Positions 1 to 8,141 of a DNA stretch of 47,442 nt are shown piece after piece (the stretch's first letter is position 1; each line of letters starts with the position of its first letter). Position numbers and translations under genes: made by a program. The stretch spans positions 1 to 47,442 of the forward strand of contig BOJX01000011.1 in assembly GCA_016860685.1 (NCBI GenBank), in the 5' to 3' direction. The DNA is from Planctomycetota bacterium (GTDB lineage: Bacteria; Planctomycetota; Phycisphaerae; UBA1845). The notes beneath the pieces are model-generated. The model did no database searches and was not told the origin of the DNA. It saw only the letters and a program-made list of their open reading frames with translations.

Positions 1-933
1 GTGACGCGGTTTCGGGAGGGCGACCGCGTCGTCCTCCACCCCGCGCTGGGCTGCCGGGTGCGCGGGATCGAGCCGCTGTGCGACTCATGCCGGCGCGGGC
101 GGGACGCGCTGTGCCGCAACATCACGCGCGGCGCGATCGCCCGCGGCGTGCAGACCGGATATTGCCGCGACACCGGCGGCGGGTGGAGCGAAGGCTTCGT
201 CGCGCATGAGTCGCAGCTTTACGCGGTTCCCGCGGAGGTCGATGACGCGACGGCGGTGCTGATCGAGCCCTTTTCCTGCTGCCTGCACGCCGCGCTGAGC
301 GCGCCGCTCGACCGGGGGAACACGGCGCTGGTGCTGGGCTGCGGGTCGATCGGCCTGCTGACGATCGCGGCGCTGCGCGCCTCGGGTTGCGCGGCGCGGA
401 TCGTCGCCGCGGCGAAATATGATCATCAGCGGGCGCTGGCGAAGGCGCTCGGGGCGGACGAATTGGCGCCCGGCGGGGGGGCGCTCCGGGGGAGGTATGA
501 GGCGTGGGGGAAGCTTCTCGGCGCGGACGTGCTGAAACCGGAGTGGGGCAAACCGACAGTGATCGGCGGCGCGGACGCCACGTTCGATTGCGTGGCGAGC
601 AGTGCGTCGATCGACGACGCGATCCGCTTCACGCGCAGCGGTGGAACGATGATGCTGGTGGGCATGCCGTCGATCCCGTCGGGCGTGGACTGGACGCCGC
701 TGTGGTTCAAGGAGTTGACGCTCAAGGCGACGTACGCTTACGGTCTCGAACGCGTTGGCGAGCGGACCCTCGACACGTTCGACTACGCGATCGAGTTATT
801 CCGGACGTGGGGACCGAGGTTGACCCCGATGTTGTCGCGCCCTTTTGAACTGGCGGATTACACCGGGGCGCTGGCATGTGCGGCGGATACGGGGCGCAGC
901 GGGGCGGCGAAAACCGTGTTCCGCATCGGTTAG
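1..933 (+). CDS. zinc-dependent MDR alcohol dehydrogenase-like protein (5' truncated)
   Basis: Medium-chain dehydrogenase/reductase that would oxidise an alcohol or polyol with NAD(P). The reading frame is open from the first base, and the usual N-terminal catalytic part with the GHE motif is missing, so the gene begins upstream of the window; the GTG at base 1 is not its true start. Visible residues: Cys18, Cys27, Cys30 and Cys38 match the structural-zinc lobe, the Glu-Pro at 89-90 lies near the catalytic site, and GCGSIG at 113-118 is the Rossmann dinucleotide-binding turn. The C-terminal region (SGGTMMLVGMP) is typical of sorbitol/threonine dehydrogenase-like members. The LarA-like gene follows 53 bases downstream on the same strand, which suggests a shared hydroxy-acid or sugar pathway. 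Substrate unknown. Confidence 0.85.
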   Translation: MTRFREGDRVVLHPALGCRVRGIEPLCDSCRRGRDALCRNITRGAIARGVQTGYCRDTGGGWSEGFVAHESQLYAVPAEVDDATAVLIEPFSCCLHAALSAPLDRGNTALVLGCGSIGLLTIAALRASGCAARIVAAAKYDHQRALAKALGADELAPGGGALRGRYEAWGKLLGADVLKPEWGKPTVIGGADATFDCVASSASIDDAIRFTRSGGTMMLVGMPSIPSGVDWTPLWFKELTLKATYAYGLERVGERTLDTFDYAIELFRTWGPRLTPMLSRPFELADYTGALACAADTGRSGAAKTVFRIG

Positions 934-986
934 CGACGGCGAAGCGCCGCGATTGCGATCGGCGCCCGACACAAGACTGGAGCGAG

Positions 987-2573
987 ATGGCATCCAACGG
1001 AAACATCCACGTCGTCACAAAGGCGGACCCGCCGTTTCTGATGCACCGCGGCGAAAGTTTCGTCCGCGAACGCCTGCCCGAAGGCGTACACGTCATCTAT
1101 CCGAACCCCCCGCTGCCGGCGCTGCCCGACGCACGCGAGGCGATCCGCCGCGCGATCGACCACCCCCTCGGGCAGGATCCGCTGGACGCGCAACTGGCGC
1201 GCGGCGACATCCGCCGCGTGACGATCGCTTTCGACGACGTGTCGCTGCCCCTGCCGCGCATGCGCCGTCCGGACGTGCGCCAGCTCGTGATGGAAATCCT
1301 GCTGGACAAGCTGGATCGAGCGGGCATCACCGATGTCCACCTCATCTGCGCGATCTGTCTGCACCGGCGCATTACCCCGCGCGAGATGAACTACATGCTC
1401 GGTCCGGACATCTTCCGGCGCTTCTTCCCCGACCGCCTGTACAACCACGATGCGGAAGACCCGGACGGAAACGTTCACCTCGGCACGACGGAGAAGGGCG
1501 AAATCGTCGAGATCAACCGTCGCGCGGCGGAGAGCGACCTGCTGCTTTATGTGAACATCAACCTCGTCACGATGGACGGGGGACATAAGTCCGTGCCGGT
1601 CGGCCTGGCGACCTACCGCAGCGTGCGCCATCATCACAATGCGCACACAATGCTGCACGACAGCAGCTACATGGACCCGCCGGCGAGCCTTTTTCACCGG
1701 TCCTGCGAGAGGATGGGCGCGATCGTCGCGAAGCACGTGAAGGTCTTTACCGTCGAGACGACGCTCAACGGCGACTTGTTCGACCCGACGCTCGCGTTTC
1801 TTCAGAAGCGGGAGCATGCGTGGGACGCGAGGGACCGTCTGACGTATTCAGCGATGAAGACGGCGCTGAACCTCGCGCCGTTTCCGCTGCGGCGCAAGCT
1901 TTACAACGCCCTGCCGGCGCCTTACGGATTGACCGGGGTTCACGCGGGCGACACCGGCGCGGTTCACGAGCGAACGCTGGTCAACGTGGACCGGCAGCAG
2001 AACGTCAAGGTGGACCGCCAGTACGATGTCGTCCTCGTTGGCCTGCCGAGCATCGGTCCCTACAACGTCAACAGCATCCTCAACCCGATCCTCGTGCAGT
2101 GCCTGTCGGCGGGTTACTTCTTCAATTTCTACCGAGGCAGACCGCTCGCGCGGCGCGGCGGAGTGATGATCGTGCATCATCCGGTTCAGGAGGCGTTCAA
2201 TACGCTGCACCACCCGTCGTACAAGGACTTCTACGACGAGTGCCTGCCGCAGACGCGCGATCCGAAAGCGCTGGAGCACCGCTTCGAGAAGCGCTACGCC
2301 GAAAGCGACCGGTATCGTGATCTTTATCGCAACTCGTACGCCTATCACGGGGTCCACCCCTTCTACATGTGGTACTGGGGCGCACACGGGATGGCGCACT
2401 TCGGCAAGGTCATCGCCGTGCAGCCGCAAAGCCGGCAGGCATGCCGCCGGATCGGCTTTGAACCGGCGGCGTCGTTTGCTGAAGCGCTGGAGATGGCGAA
2501 AGCGGTGGTCGGTCCTGAACCCAGTATTGCGTACTATCACTGTCCGCCGGTGCTCATGTGCGACTTGCGCTGA
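987..2573 (+). CDS. LarA-superfamily (DUF2088) nickel-pincer racemase/epimerase-like protein
   Basis: Protein of 528 residues related to lactate racemase LarA, which inverts 2-hydroxy acids with a nickel-pincer (NPN) cofactor. The ATG was chosen because GGAG lies four bases upstream; an earlier in-frame ATG at 876 would overlap the dehydrogenase. Visible matches are the early Asp-Asp loop (D83-D84, then VSLPLP), His126 in CLHRRIT (LarA GLHRPMT), NHD at 153-155, LGTTEKGEIVEIN, and Lys201 in GGHKSV, which aligns with the LarA lysine that carries NPN. Differences: the LarA Asp-x-Thr-Arg loop reads DDVSLP, losing the lactate-binding Arg, and the Pro-His before the lysine loop is absent. It is also about 100 residues longer than LarA. 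No larB, larC or larE is visible. The fold is fairly sure; the substrate is unknown. Confidence 0.75.
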   Translation: MASNGNIHVVTKADPPFLMHRGESFVRERLPEGVHVIYPNPPLPALPDAREAIRRAIDHPLGQDPLDAQLARGDIRRVTIAFDDVSLPLPRMRRPDVRQLVMEILLDKLDRAGITDVHLICAICLHRRITPREMNYMLGPDIFRRFFPDRLYNHDAEDPDGNVHLGTTEKGEIVEINRRAAESDLLLYVNINLVTMDGGHKSVPVGLATYRSVRHHHNAHTMLHDSSYMDPPASLFHRSCERMGAIVAKHVKVFTVETTLNGDLFDPTLAFLQKREHAWDARDRLTYSAMKTALNLAPFPLRRKLYNALPAPYGLTGVHAGDTGAVHERTLVNVDRQQNVKVDRQYDVVLVGLPSIGPYNVNSILNPILVQCLSAGYFFNFYRGRPLARRGGVMIVHHPVQEAFNTLHHPSYKDFYDECLPQTRDPKALEHRFEKRYAESDRYRDLYRNSYAYHGVHPFYMWYWGAHGMAHFGKVIAVQPQSRQACRRIGFEPAASFAEALEMAKAVVGPEPSIAYYHCPPVLMCDLR

Positions 2574-2809
2574 CCCGATTCGGGCGGTCCGCCTGCCAAG
2601 CGGCTTCCCGGGCCGTCAGACTTTGCCCATCTTAACGCATACGGCGGATGTTTGCGTAAACATGAAGCTGAATCACCCCGTGTCCTCCGGGAGTCCTCTT
2701 ATTCGTTGATCGTCCAGCGACGCGCGGGTCGATATGAGCCTCCGGGGGGCCGATTTCCCCCGTTCGGATCGAGTCATGTGGGCTTGGCGCATTTCACGGA
2801 GGAACGACG

Positions 2810-3277
2810 ATGAAACTGGCGCAACGACAGAAGTTCAGCGGCAAGGCGAGAGCGACATTCGAGCGCGCACGGCAGGACCAGCGCTGGATGGAGGCCTGCA
2901 TCGATGAGTATTTCGACCCCGAGCTGCCTTTCACACATGGGGAACGAGTTGTGCCGGTGCGTTACGGCACGCCGATCCTGGCGGAAGTGAGCGGCCTGGA
3001 GGGTTCGGGTGGTTATCCGTCGCTGGAATCCGCGCTGGACGCGCGCGATGAGACGGAGGTCGCAGCGGTTTCGACGCCGTCAGGAGCAACGGCGTCAGCG
3101 GTTCGTGCGACGTTCATGACGGACAGCCCCGTCGCTGCGGGCGTGAAGTACGGCGTGGACCTGCTGCCGCGGAAGGTCGAGGCCCCTGTGTTTTCGTGGG
3201 TTCGTTTCGCACTGGGGTGCGGTCTGGGCGCGGCGGCGGCGGTCGGGGCGTGGCTGCTCGCCGGGTGGGCGACGTGA
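2810..3277 (+). CDS. hypothetical protein with C-terminal membrane anchor
   Basis: Unrecognised protein of 155 residues. GGAGGA lies close upstream of the ATG, so the start is well supported. There is no signal peptide. The first 60 residues are charged and partly helical, with a WMEACIDEYFDPELP stretch; residues 65-125 are low-complexity and Ala/Ser/Thr-rich. A single hydrophobic segment at about 129-153 (Gly/Ala-rich, ending AGWAT) predicts a tail-anchored protein with a cytoplasmic N-terminus. It stands between the LarA-like gene and an HNH gene on the opposite strand, so context says little. No function is proposed. Confidence 0.6.
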   Translation: MKLAQRQKFSGKARATFERARQDQRWMEACIDEYFDPELPFTHGERVVPVRYGTPILAEVSGLEGSGGYPSLESALDARDETEVAAVSTPSGATASAVRATFMTDSPVAAGVKYGVDLLPRKVEAPVFSWVRFALGCGLGAAAAVGAWLLAGWAT

Positions 3278-3284
3278 CGGGCGA

Positions 3285-4004
3285 TCAGGTCAGCTCGACG
3301 TCCCAGTACGCGGCGCTGACGAAGTGCCGCCACGAGGCGTAGCGCTGATCCGTGAGCTTCAGGTGCAACATCGGGTTGTGCCGGGGTTTTTGCGCGGCAC
3401 GGATGAGGTGCATCCCGGCTTCTTCCGGCGTGCGTCCGCCCTTGTGCACGTTGCACTTCAGGCAGGCGCAGACGATGTTCTCCCAGGTGTTCGATCCGCC
3501 GCGTGAGCGGGGAACCACGTGGTCCAGGCTCAGGTCGCGCAGGCTGAATTTCCGCCCGCAATACTGGCAGGTGTTCTCGTCGCGGGCGAAGATGTTGCGG
3601 CGGTTGAATTTGATCATGTGCCGCGGCATCCGGCCGTAGGACAGGACGCGGATGATCTTCGGTACGGCGATGTCGCGGCGGACGGTGCGGATCCACTCAT
3701 GCTTGTCGCGCTCGAACGCCTCGCGGAAAGCGCTGAGCTCGGCCCAGTCCCGGAAGTCGTAGGAGACGTAGCGCCCGTCCTCGACGTGGACGATCTCGGC
3801 GGCGGGGCGGTCGTTCGCGAAACGCTTGAACAAAAGCGAAAACGCGCGCCGGACGCTGATGATCCGAAGCGCCAGGTAATGCGCATTAAGCATCAGGACG
3901 CTGCCGTCCAGCCCCGATGCTCCCTGAACGTTGTACGCAAGGCTCGCGGAGAAGACGATCCTCCTCGTGGCGGCGATCCGCTCACGCGGATCCTGGAACT
4001 CCAC
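3285..4004 (-). CDS. HNH endonuclease family protein
   Basis: HNH/McrA-type nuclease of 239 residues if the GTG is used. Zinc knuckle pairs C146-C149 (CQYC) and C181-C184 (CLKC) bracket the catalytic DH at 161-162 (LDHVVPRSRGG) and Asn176, followed by HKGGRTPEEA, the usual signature. The N-terminal half (VLMLNAHYLALRI, then VRRAF) matches the conserved leader domain of stand-alone bacterial HNH proteins. The start is uncertain: neither the GTG nor the internal ATG at base 3893 has a good Shine-Dalgarno, while GGGAG stands eight bases before a CTG at residue 32. Family members often begin about ten residues before the VLVLN-like motif, so the true start may lie near residue 30. It is a solitary gene convergent with the preceding one; the target is unknown. 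Confidence 0.82.
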   Translation of the reverse strand: MEFQDPRERIAATRRIVFSASLAYNVQGASGLDGSVLMLNAHYLALRIISVRRAFSLLFKRFANDRPAAEIVHVEDGRYVSYDFRDWAELSAFREAFERDKHEWIRTVRRDIAVPKIIRVLSYGRMPRHMIKFNRRNIFARDENTCQYCGRKFSLRDLSLDHVVPRSRGGSNTWENIVCACLKCNVHKGGRTPEEAGMHLIRAAQKPRHNPMLHLKLTDQRYASWRHFVSAAYWDVELT

Positions 4005-4133
4005 GACGTTTGCGACATTCTACGCGGTGACGACCGGTGATTCAACGGGCGCGCCTCATCCGACGAACCGGCGGACGATCGAGCGGCCGGATGTCGCCGG
4101 ACGTAAAATTTCTCATCAAGGAGGCGTCCGATC

Positions 4134-4772
4134 ATGTCGCTGGAGATTGAACTGAAAGTCCGGGTTGACGATCACGACGTCGTGCGCCGCCGACTCGTGG
4201 CGCTCGGGGCCGAACCCCTCGGCGCGGTTCTCGAGTTCAACCGCCTTTTTGATACGCGTGACGGCGCTCTTGCCCGCGGGGGGGTCGGGTTGCGCGTACG
4301 CACGCACCTTCCGCAACCGGCCGACCAGGCGGTGACGCCGGTTGGGGCGTCTTTCCCGCCTGCGTCGGCGTCCGGGACGGCCAAGGTGACCGTCAAAGGA
4401 CCGCAGCGCCCCGGTCCGTTCAAGGTTCGTCCGGAAGAAGAGTTCGACGTCGCCGACGGGGACGCCGTCGCCCGCGCGTTCGCCCTGCTCGGATATGAGA
4501 CGACGATCGCATTCGAGAAGCGTCGCGAGAGCTGGAGACTCGGTGATTGCCGGATCGAACTGGATGCCCTTCCCCTGCTCGGATTGTTCGTCGAGGTGGA
4601 GGGTCCATCGGAGCAGGCGGTGTCCGAGGTCCGCCGCCGCCTGGGTCTGGACGCACACCCTCACGTTCAAGCGTCGTACGTGTCGCTGCTGGACGAGGCG
4701 TGCCGAGACAGGGGGCTTGATCCGCACGTGTTTTTTCAGCCGTCTGCGTCGTCATCTCACGCGGAGGATTAA
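4134..4772 (+). CDS. CYTH domain protein (class IV adenylate cyclase / thiamine-triphosphatase fold)
   Basis: CYTH enzymes act on triphosphate substrates (cAMP synthesis from ATP, thiamine triphosphate or tripolyphosphate hydrolysis) in a tunnel fold. The diagnostic N-terminal ExExK is E4-x-E6-x-K8 in the start MSLEIELKVRV. Basic and acidic strands follow: LRVRTH, KVTVKGP, the EEEFDV region, EKRRESW, and ELD then FVEVEGP near the end. A Pro/Ala/Ser-rich insertion at about 70-85 is unusual. GGAGG upstream fixes the ATG. Length (212) is normal for the family. The last 15 residues are Ser-rich and probably disordered. The gene is divergent from the HNH gene and convergent with the spermidine-synthase-like gene. 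Which triphosphate is used cannot be told from sequence. Confidence 0.85.
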   Translation: MSLEIELKVRVDDHDVVRRRLVALGAEPLGAVLEFNRLFDTRDGALARGGVGLRVRTHLPQPADQAVTPVGASFPPASASGTAKVTVKGPQRPGPFKVRPEEEFDVADGDAVARAFALLGYETTIAFEKRRESWRLGDCRIELDALPLLGLFVEVEGPSEQAVSEVRRRLGLDAHPHVQASYVSLLDEACRDRGLDPHVFFQPSASSSHAED

Positions 4773-4881
4773 AATACAGACCGCTTGCGCCCCGGCTCGT
4801 TTGGGGGTCATTCCGGGGCATGACCGGGAAGCCGCAGGGGTCGCGGGAGGCGGACGCTTTGCCATCCGGCGACCCGCCGCG

Positions 4882-7800
4882 TCAGCCCCCGACAGCCAGC
4901 GCGTCCTCGACCCGCACGCGCAGGTCCGCCGGGATCTCCGCCCCGCGTTCCGTGGCGCGGTTCAGCGTCGCCTTCGCCTCATCCGGACGGTTCAGCAGGA
5001 GCTGCGCCTCCGCCAGCAGCAGAAGTGCCGCGGCGTTGTCCGAATGCGCCTCGACCGCCACCAGAGCGTACAACCGCCCCTCACGCACCTTCTGATGCCG
5101 TTCAGGACCGTCCTCCAGCGCTTTCGCCTCGGTCAGCAGCGCCTCCGCGCTCGCCCGGAAGCGGGTCGCCTCCGGCGCGTCCGACCGGATCCGCGCGAGC
5201 AGTTCCTCGTTTTCGATCACGTCGCGGACCTCCAGCACGTACGACAGCGGCGCGACACCCAGCGCCCGGATCGCCAGCGCGAAATACACCTTGCGATCAT
5301 CCTCGTACCAGTCCATCACGCGATAACCGTCCTGCACGTCGATGATCCGCCGCACCTCCGCACCGCGCGACCGATCCCGAAGCAGCGCGCCGGTCCAGTC
5401 CTCCGGCAGCGAGGCGTTGCGGAACAGTACTTCGTAGAAGTCCATGTCTGAGGGCTTCCAGTAATTCCGCACGGCGGCGTAGTTGAGATAATTGCGGTTG
5501 TCCGTGTTCGGCGCGAGTTCGCCGAAGACGCCGATCGCGGCGCCGAGGTCTCGTCCGCGCAGATCCGCCGCCTTGAAAAGAAACGTGCCCCAGAAGTCCG
5601 CCTCGGAGCGGATTTCCAGGGCGTCAAGCTGCGCCTTGATCGTAGGCACGCGCATCAGCTCCGCGACCCGCTCCGTGGCGTCATGCGGTTCTTTGCAGGC
5701 GATGAAGAAGTAGTCATCCCGAGACGGCGACGCCCAGACCGTCGTGTGCTCGAACACCGCGTCCACCGTCTGAAGCACCCGGAAGAACTCGCGCGGCGAC
5801 AGCGAGTACGCATGCAGCCACTGACACAGGATCCCGCCCGGCTTCAGGCGGGCGCGGCAGCCGAGGAAATGTTCGCGCGTAAAAAGGTACGCCACCCCCG
5901 CCATCCAGGGGTTGGACGGCTCGGAAATGATCACGTCGTAGACGTCGTCGGTCAGAGCGAGATGATTCCTTCCGTCGGCGACGATCGTGCGCGTCCGCGG
6001 ATCGTCCAGCCCCCGGCCGTTGATGTGATCGAAAGGACCAGGCGACCCGTCCGGCGGCCGGATCGCCGCCAGCACCGAGTGCGACAACTCGATCAGGTCG
6101 ACGCGGTCGATCGGATAGCACAGGGAGGCGCCCAGCGTCCCGCCGCCGCCCAGCCCGATCAGCGCCACGTCCTTCGCGTGTCCGTGCAGAAGCAGCGGCA
6201 GGTGGCCCGAGAACCACTGCGTGCCCATGTCGAACGTGTCGCTGGCGTCGGGCTTGCCGTCGACGATGAGCGCCGTGTTGGGGCGCGTCCCGGGCGTCCG
6301 GGAAGGCTCGCGCACCACCGCGACCGTTCCGTAAGCGCCCTGATGATGATAGATGATCGCCGGCGGGTCGGTGACCCTCGTCAACAGGAAGGGACCAAAA
6401 AGAAACGCATGCCGGTCCCACGGCACGGCGAACACCAGATAACAAATCCCCGCGCCCCCGCCGAAGGCGCAGACCGCCGGGCGGAACATTCCCGAGGGCG
6501 TCCGCCACGCCAGCGCCGCCGCGATCAACCCGACCACGGCGTACGTCCCGGCGGCGACGTGAAGCAGACCCTGAACCTCAAGTCGATCCAGAAGCCACAA
6601 TCCCCCCGCCGCCGAGCCGAGCATCGCGCCGACCGTGTTCATCGCGTAGACCGCGCCCGTCGTCCGGGCGGTCCCGCCGGGCCGCGACTGCGCGTAAGCT
6701 TCACACGCTAGCGGAAGCGTCATGCCCAGAGCGATCGTCGGCAGCGCGAAAAGCCCGAACGTCGCCAACCCGCCAACCGTGAAGATCCAGCCCGCCGAGG
6801 CCTTCTGATCCACAACAAGGTAGTGCAGCAACTCCGCCGTGTCCGAAGGCGACCGGCCCAGCGGCAGCATCACCGCCCAACTCAGCGCCGCCGTCATCAG
6901 GCAGGCATACGCCCACGGCTGCGCGGCGAATCTCCAGCGCTTCATCAGCCACGATGCGAACGTCGCCCCCGCCGCCAGCCCGATCAGGAAGACCGCCACG
7001 ATCGTGCTGAAGGCGTACGTCGAGCTGCCCAGATCGAACGCGATGATCCGCGTCCAGCCGATCTGGTTCATCATGCCGGCGGCGCCGGTCAGCCCCGCGC
7101 CGATCGCAATCCAGCGCCCGTGAGCGTCGGGCTGCACACCCGCCTCCGCCGCGATCCCGGTCCGAAATCCGCAGAAGTGCGCGGGCGACTCCGGATCGAC
7201 GGGCGAAAGATCCAGCGGGTCGTAACCCACTGCGACGCTCGCCTCGACCGGCGCTTGTGCCGCCTGCGTCGCCCCGCGCCCGATCCACAACGCGAGCAGC
7301 GCTGCGGCGACGTTCAACCCCGCTGCCGTCAGGTTCGTTCCCGCCAGACCGAGCACTTCACCGAGCACGAACCCGCCGGCGAGGACGCCGATCACAGCGC
7401 CCACCGTGTTGATCGCATAAAGACGTCCGACGATCTCCCCCAGGCGATCCCCGCCGCGACGTAGCGCCACCGCCATCACCGGCAGCGTCGCGCCCATCAA
7501 CATCGTCGGGACGAGCAGGACTGCCACCGCCAGCCCGAACCGCACCAACGTCACCGGCCAGAACGCCGCGTCCGTCGCCGCGTACACCGCCCGCAGGGGG
7601 TACGCCAGCAGCGCCAGCACCGTCGGAATGAAAAGACCGCAGGCGGCGATGCCCAGCTCAAGAAACGCATAAGCCGCCCAGGGACGGCTGAGTCGATCGC
7701 CCCGACGCCCGGCGAGGTAGCTTCCCAGCGCCAGCCCGCCCATGAAAGCCGTGAGCACCGCGGCGTGGCTGTAAACATCCAGCCCCAGCAGCAGCGCGAA

Positions 7801-7884
7801 ACGCTGCGCCCAGTAGATTTCGTAAAGCAACCCGGCGGCGCCGGACAGAAAGAAGCAAAGATAAAGCAGTCGTTGTTGAGGCAT
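4882..7884 (-). CDS. multi-pass membrane protein with C-terminal spermidine-synthase-like methyltransferase-fold domain and TPR tail
   Basis: Protein of 1000 residues. Residues 1-500 form many transmembrane helices in two repeated halves: SGAAGLLYEIYW (14-25) and TGAAGMMNQIGW (266-277), VPTMLMGATLP and LPTIALGMTLP, and YAINTVGAVIG and YAMNTVGAMLG recur at similar spacing. Residues 520-800 resemble the polyamine aminopropyltransferase fold: GLGGGG at 577-582, Asp595, Glu599, then VADGRNHL and ISEPSNPW. The last 120 residues contain TPR-like helices. The chosen ATG begins the first membrane helix; the frame is open 105 codons further upstream, but that part is Arg/Gly/Pro-rich and not protein-like. 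Such membrane-fused relatives are known in bacteria but their reaction is unproven. It is divergent from the DUF1549/DUF1553 gene. Confidence 0.85.
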   Translation of the reverse strand: MPQQRLLYLCFFLSGAAGLLYEIYWAQRFALLLGLDVYSHAAVLTAFMGGLALGSYLAGRRGDRLSRPWAAYAFLELGIAACGLFIPTVLALLAYPLRAVYAATDAAFWPVTLVRFGLAVAVLLVPTMLMGATLPVMAVALRRGGDRLGEIVGRLYAINTVGAVIGVLAGGFVLGEVLGLAGTNLTAAGLNVAAALLALWIGRGATQAAQAPVEASVAVGYDPLDLSPVDPESPAHFCGFRTGIAAEAGVQPDAHGRWIAIGAGLTGAAGMMNQIGWTRIIAFDLGSSTYAFSTIVAVFLIGLAAGATFASWLMKRWRFAAQPWAYACLMTAALSWAVMLPLGRSPSDTAELLHYLVVDQKASAGWIFTVGGLATFGLFALPTIALGMTLPLACEAYAQSRPGGTARTTGAVYAMNTVGAMLGSAAGGLWLLDRLEVQGLLHVAAGTYAVVGLIAAALAWRTPSGMFRPAVCAFGGGAGICYLVFAVPWDRHAFLFGPFLLTRVTDPPAIIYHHQGAYGTVAVVREPSRTPGTRPNTALIVDGKPDASDTFDMGTQWFSGHLPLLLHGHAKDVALIGLGGGGTLGASLCYPIDRVDLIELSHSVLAAIRPPDGSPGPFDHINGRGLDDPRTRTIVADGRNHLALTDDVYDVIISEPSNPWMAGVAYLFTREHFLGCRARLKPGGILCQWLHAYSLSPREFFRVLQTVDAVFEHTTVWASPSRDDYFFIACKEPHDATERVAELMRVPTIKAQLDALEIRSEADFWGTFLFKAADLRGRDLGAAIGVFGELAPNTDNRNYLNYAAVRNYWKPSDMDFYEVLFRNASLPEDWTGALLRDRSRGAEVRRIIDVQDGYRVMDWYEDDRKVYFALAIRALGVAPLSYVLEVRDVIENEELLARIRSDAPEATRFRASAEALLTEAKALEDGPERHQKVREGRLYALVAVEAHSDNAAALLLLAEAQLLLNRPDEAKATLNRATERGAEIPADLRVRVEDALAVGG

Positions 7885-8141
7885 TGCGAGTCGCTCGCGC
7901 CGTGTACCCTGACGACCTGCCGCGAGCCGCCGGAGTTCGGAAGGCACGCAGACCCAGTCTAGGCGGGCGTTCCCCTCCCGGCAACGCCCGAGTTCTTTTC
8001 TGTCATCTCCCGCATCGCGCTGGCCGGCGGGAGAACCCTGACGTCGCGGTTGAACCGCGCCCTTTGTTTCCGGTACGATGCCGGACCGGGCGCGGTTCGC
8101 CGTCGATCGGCGCGGCGGACCCACCGGACGCGAGGGCGATC

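Noticed and set aside
5683..6711. Plus-strand frame of about 340 codons opposite the spermidine-synthase-like gene
   Set aside because: Arg-rich shadow; the minus-strand frame has the coherent domains.
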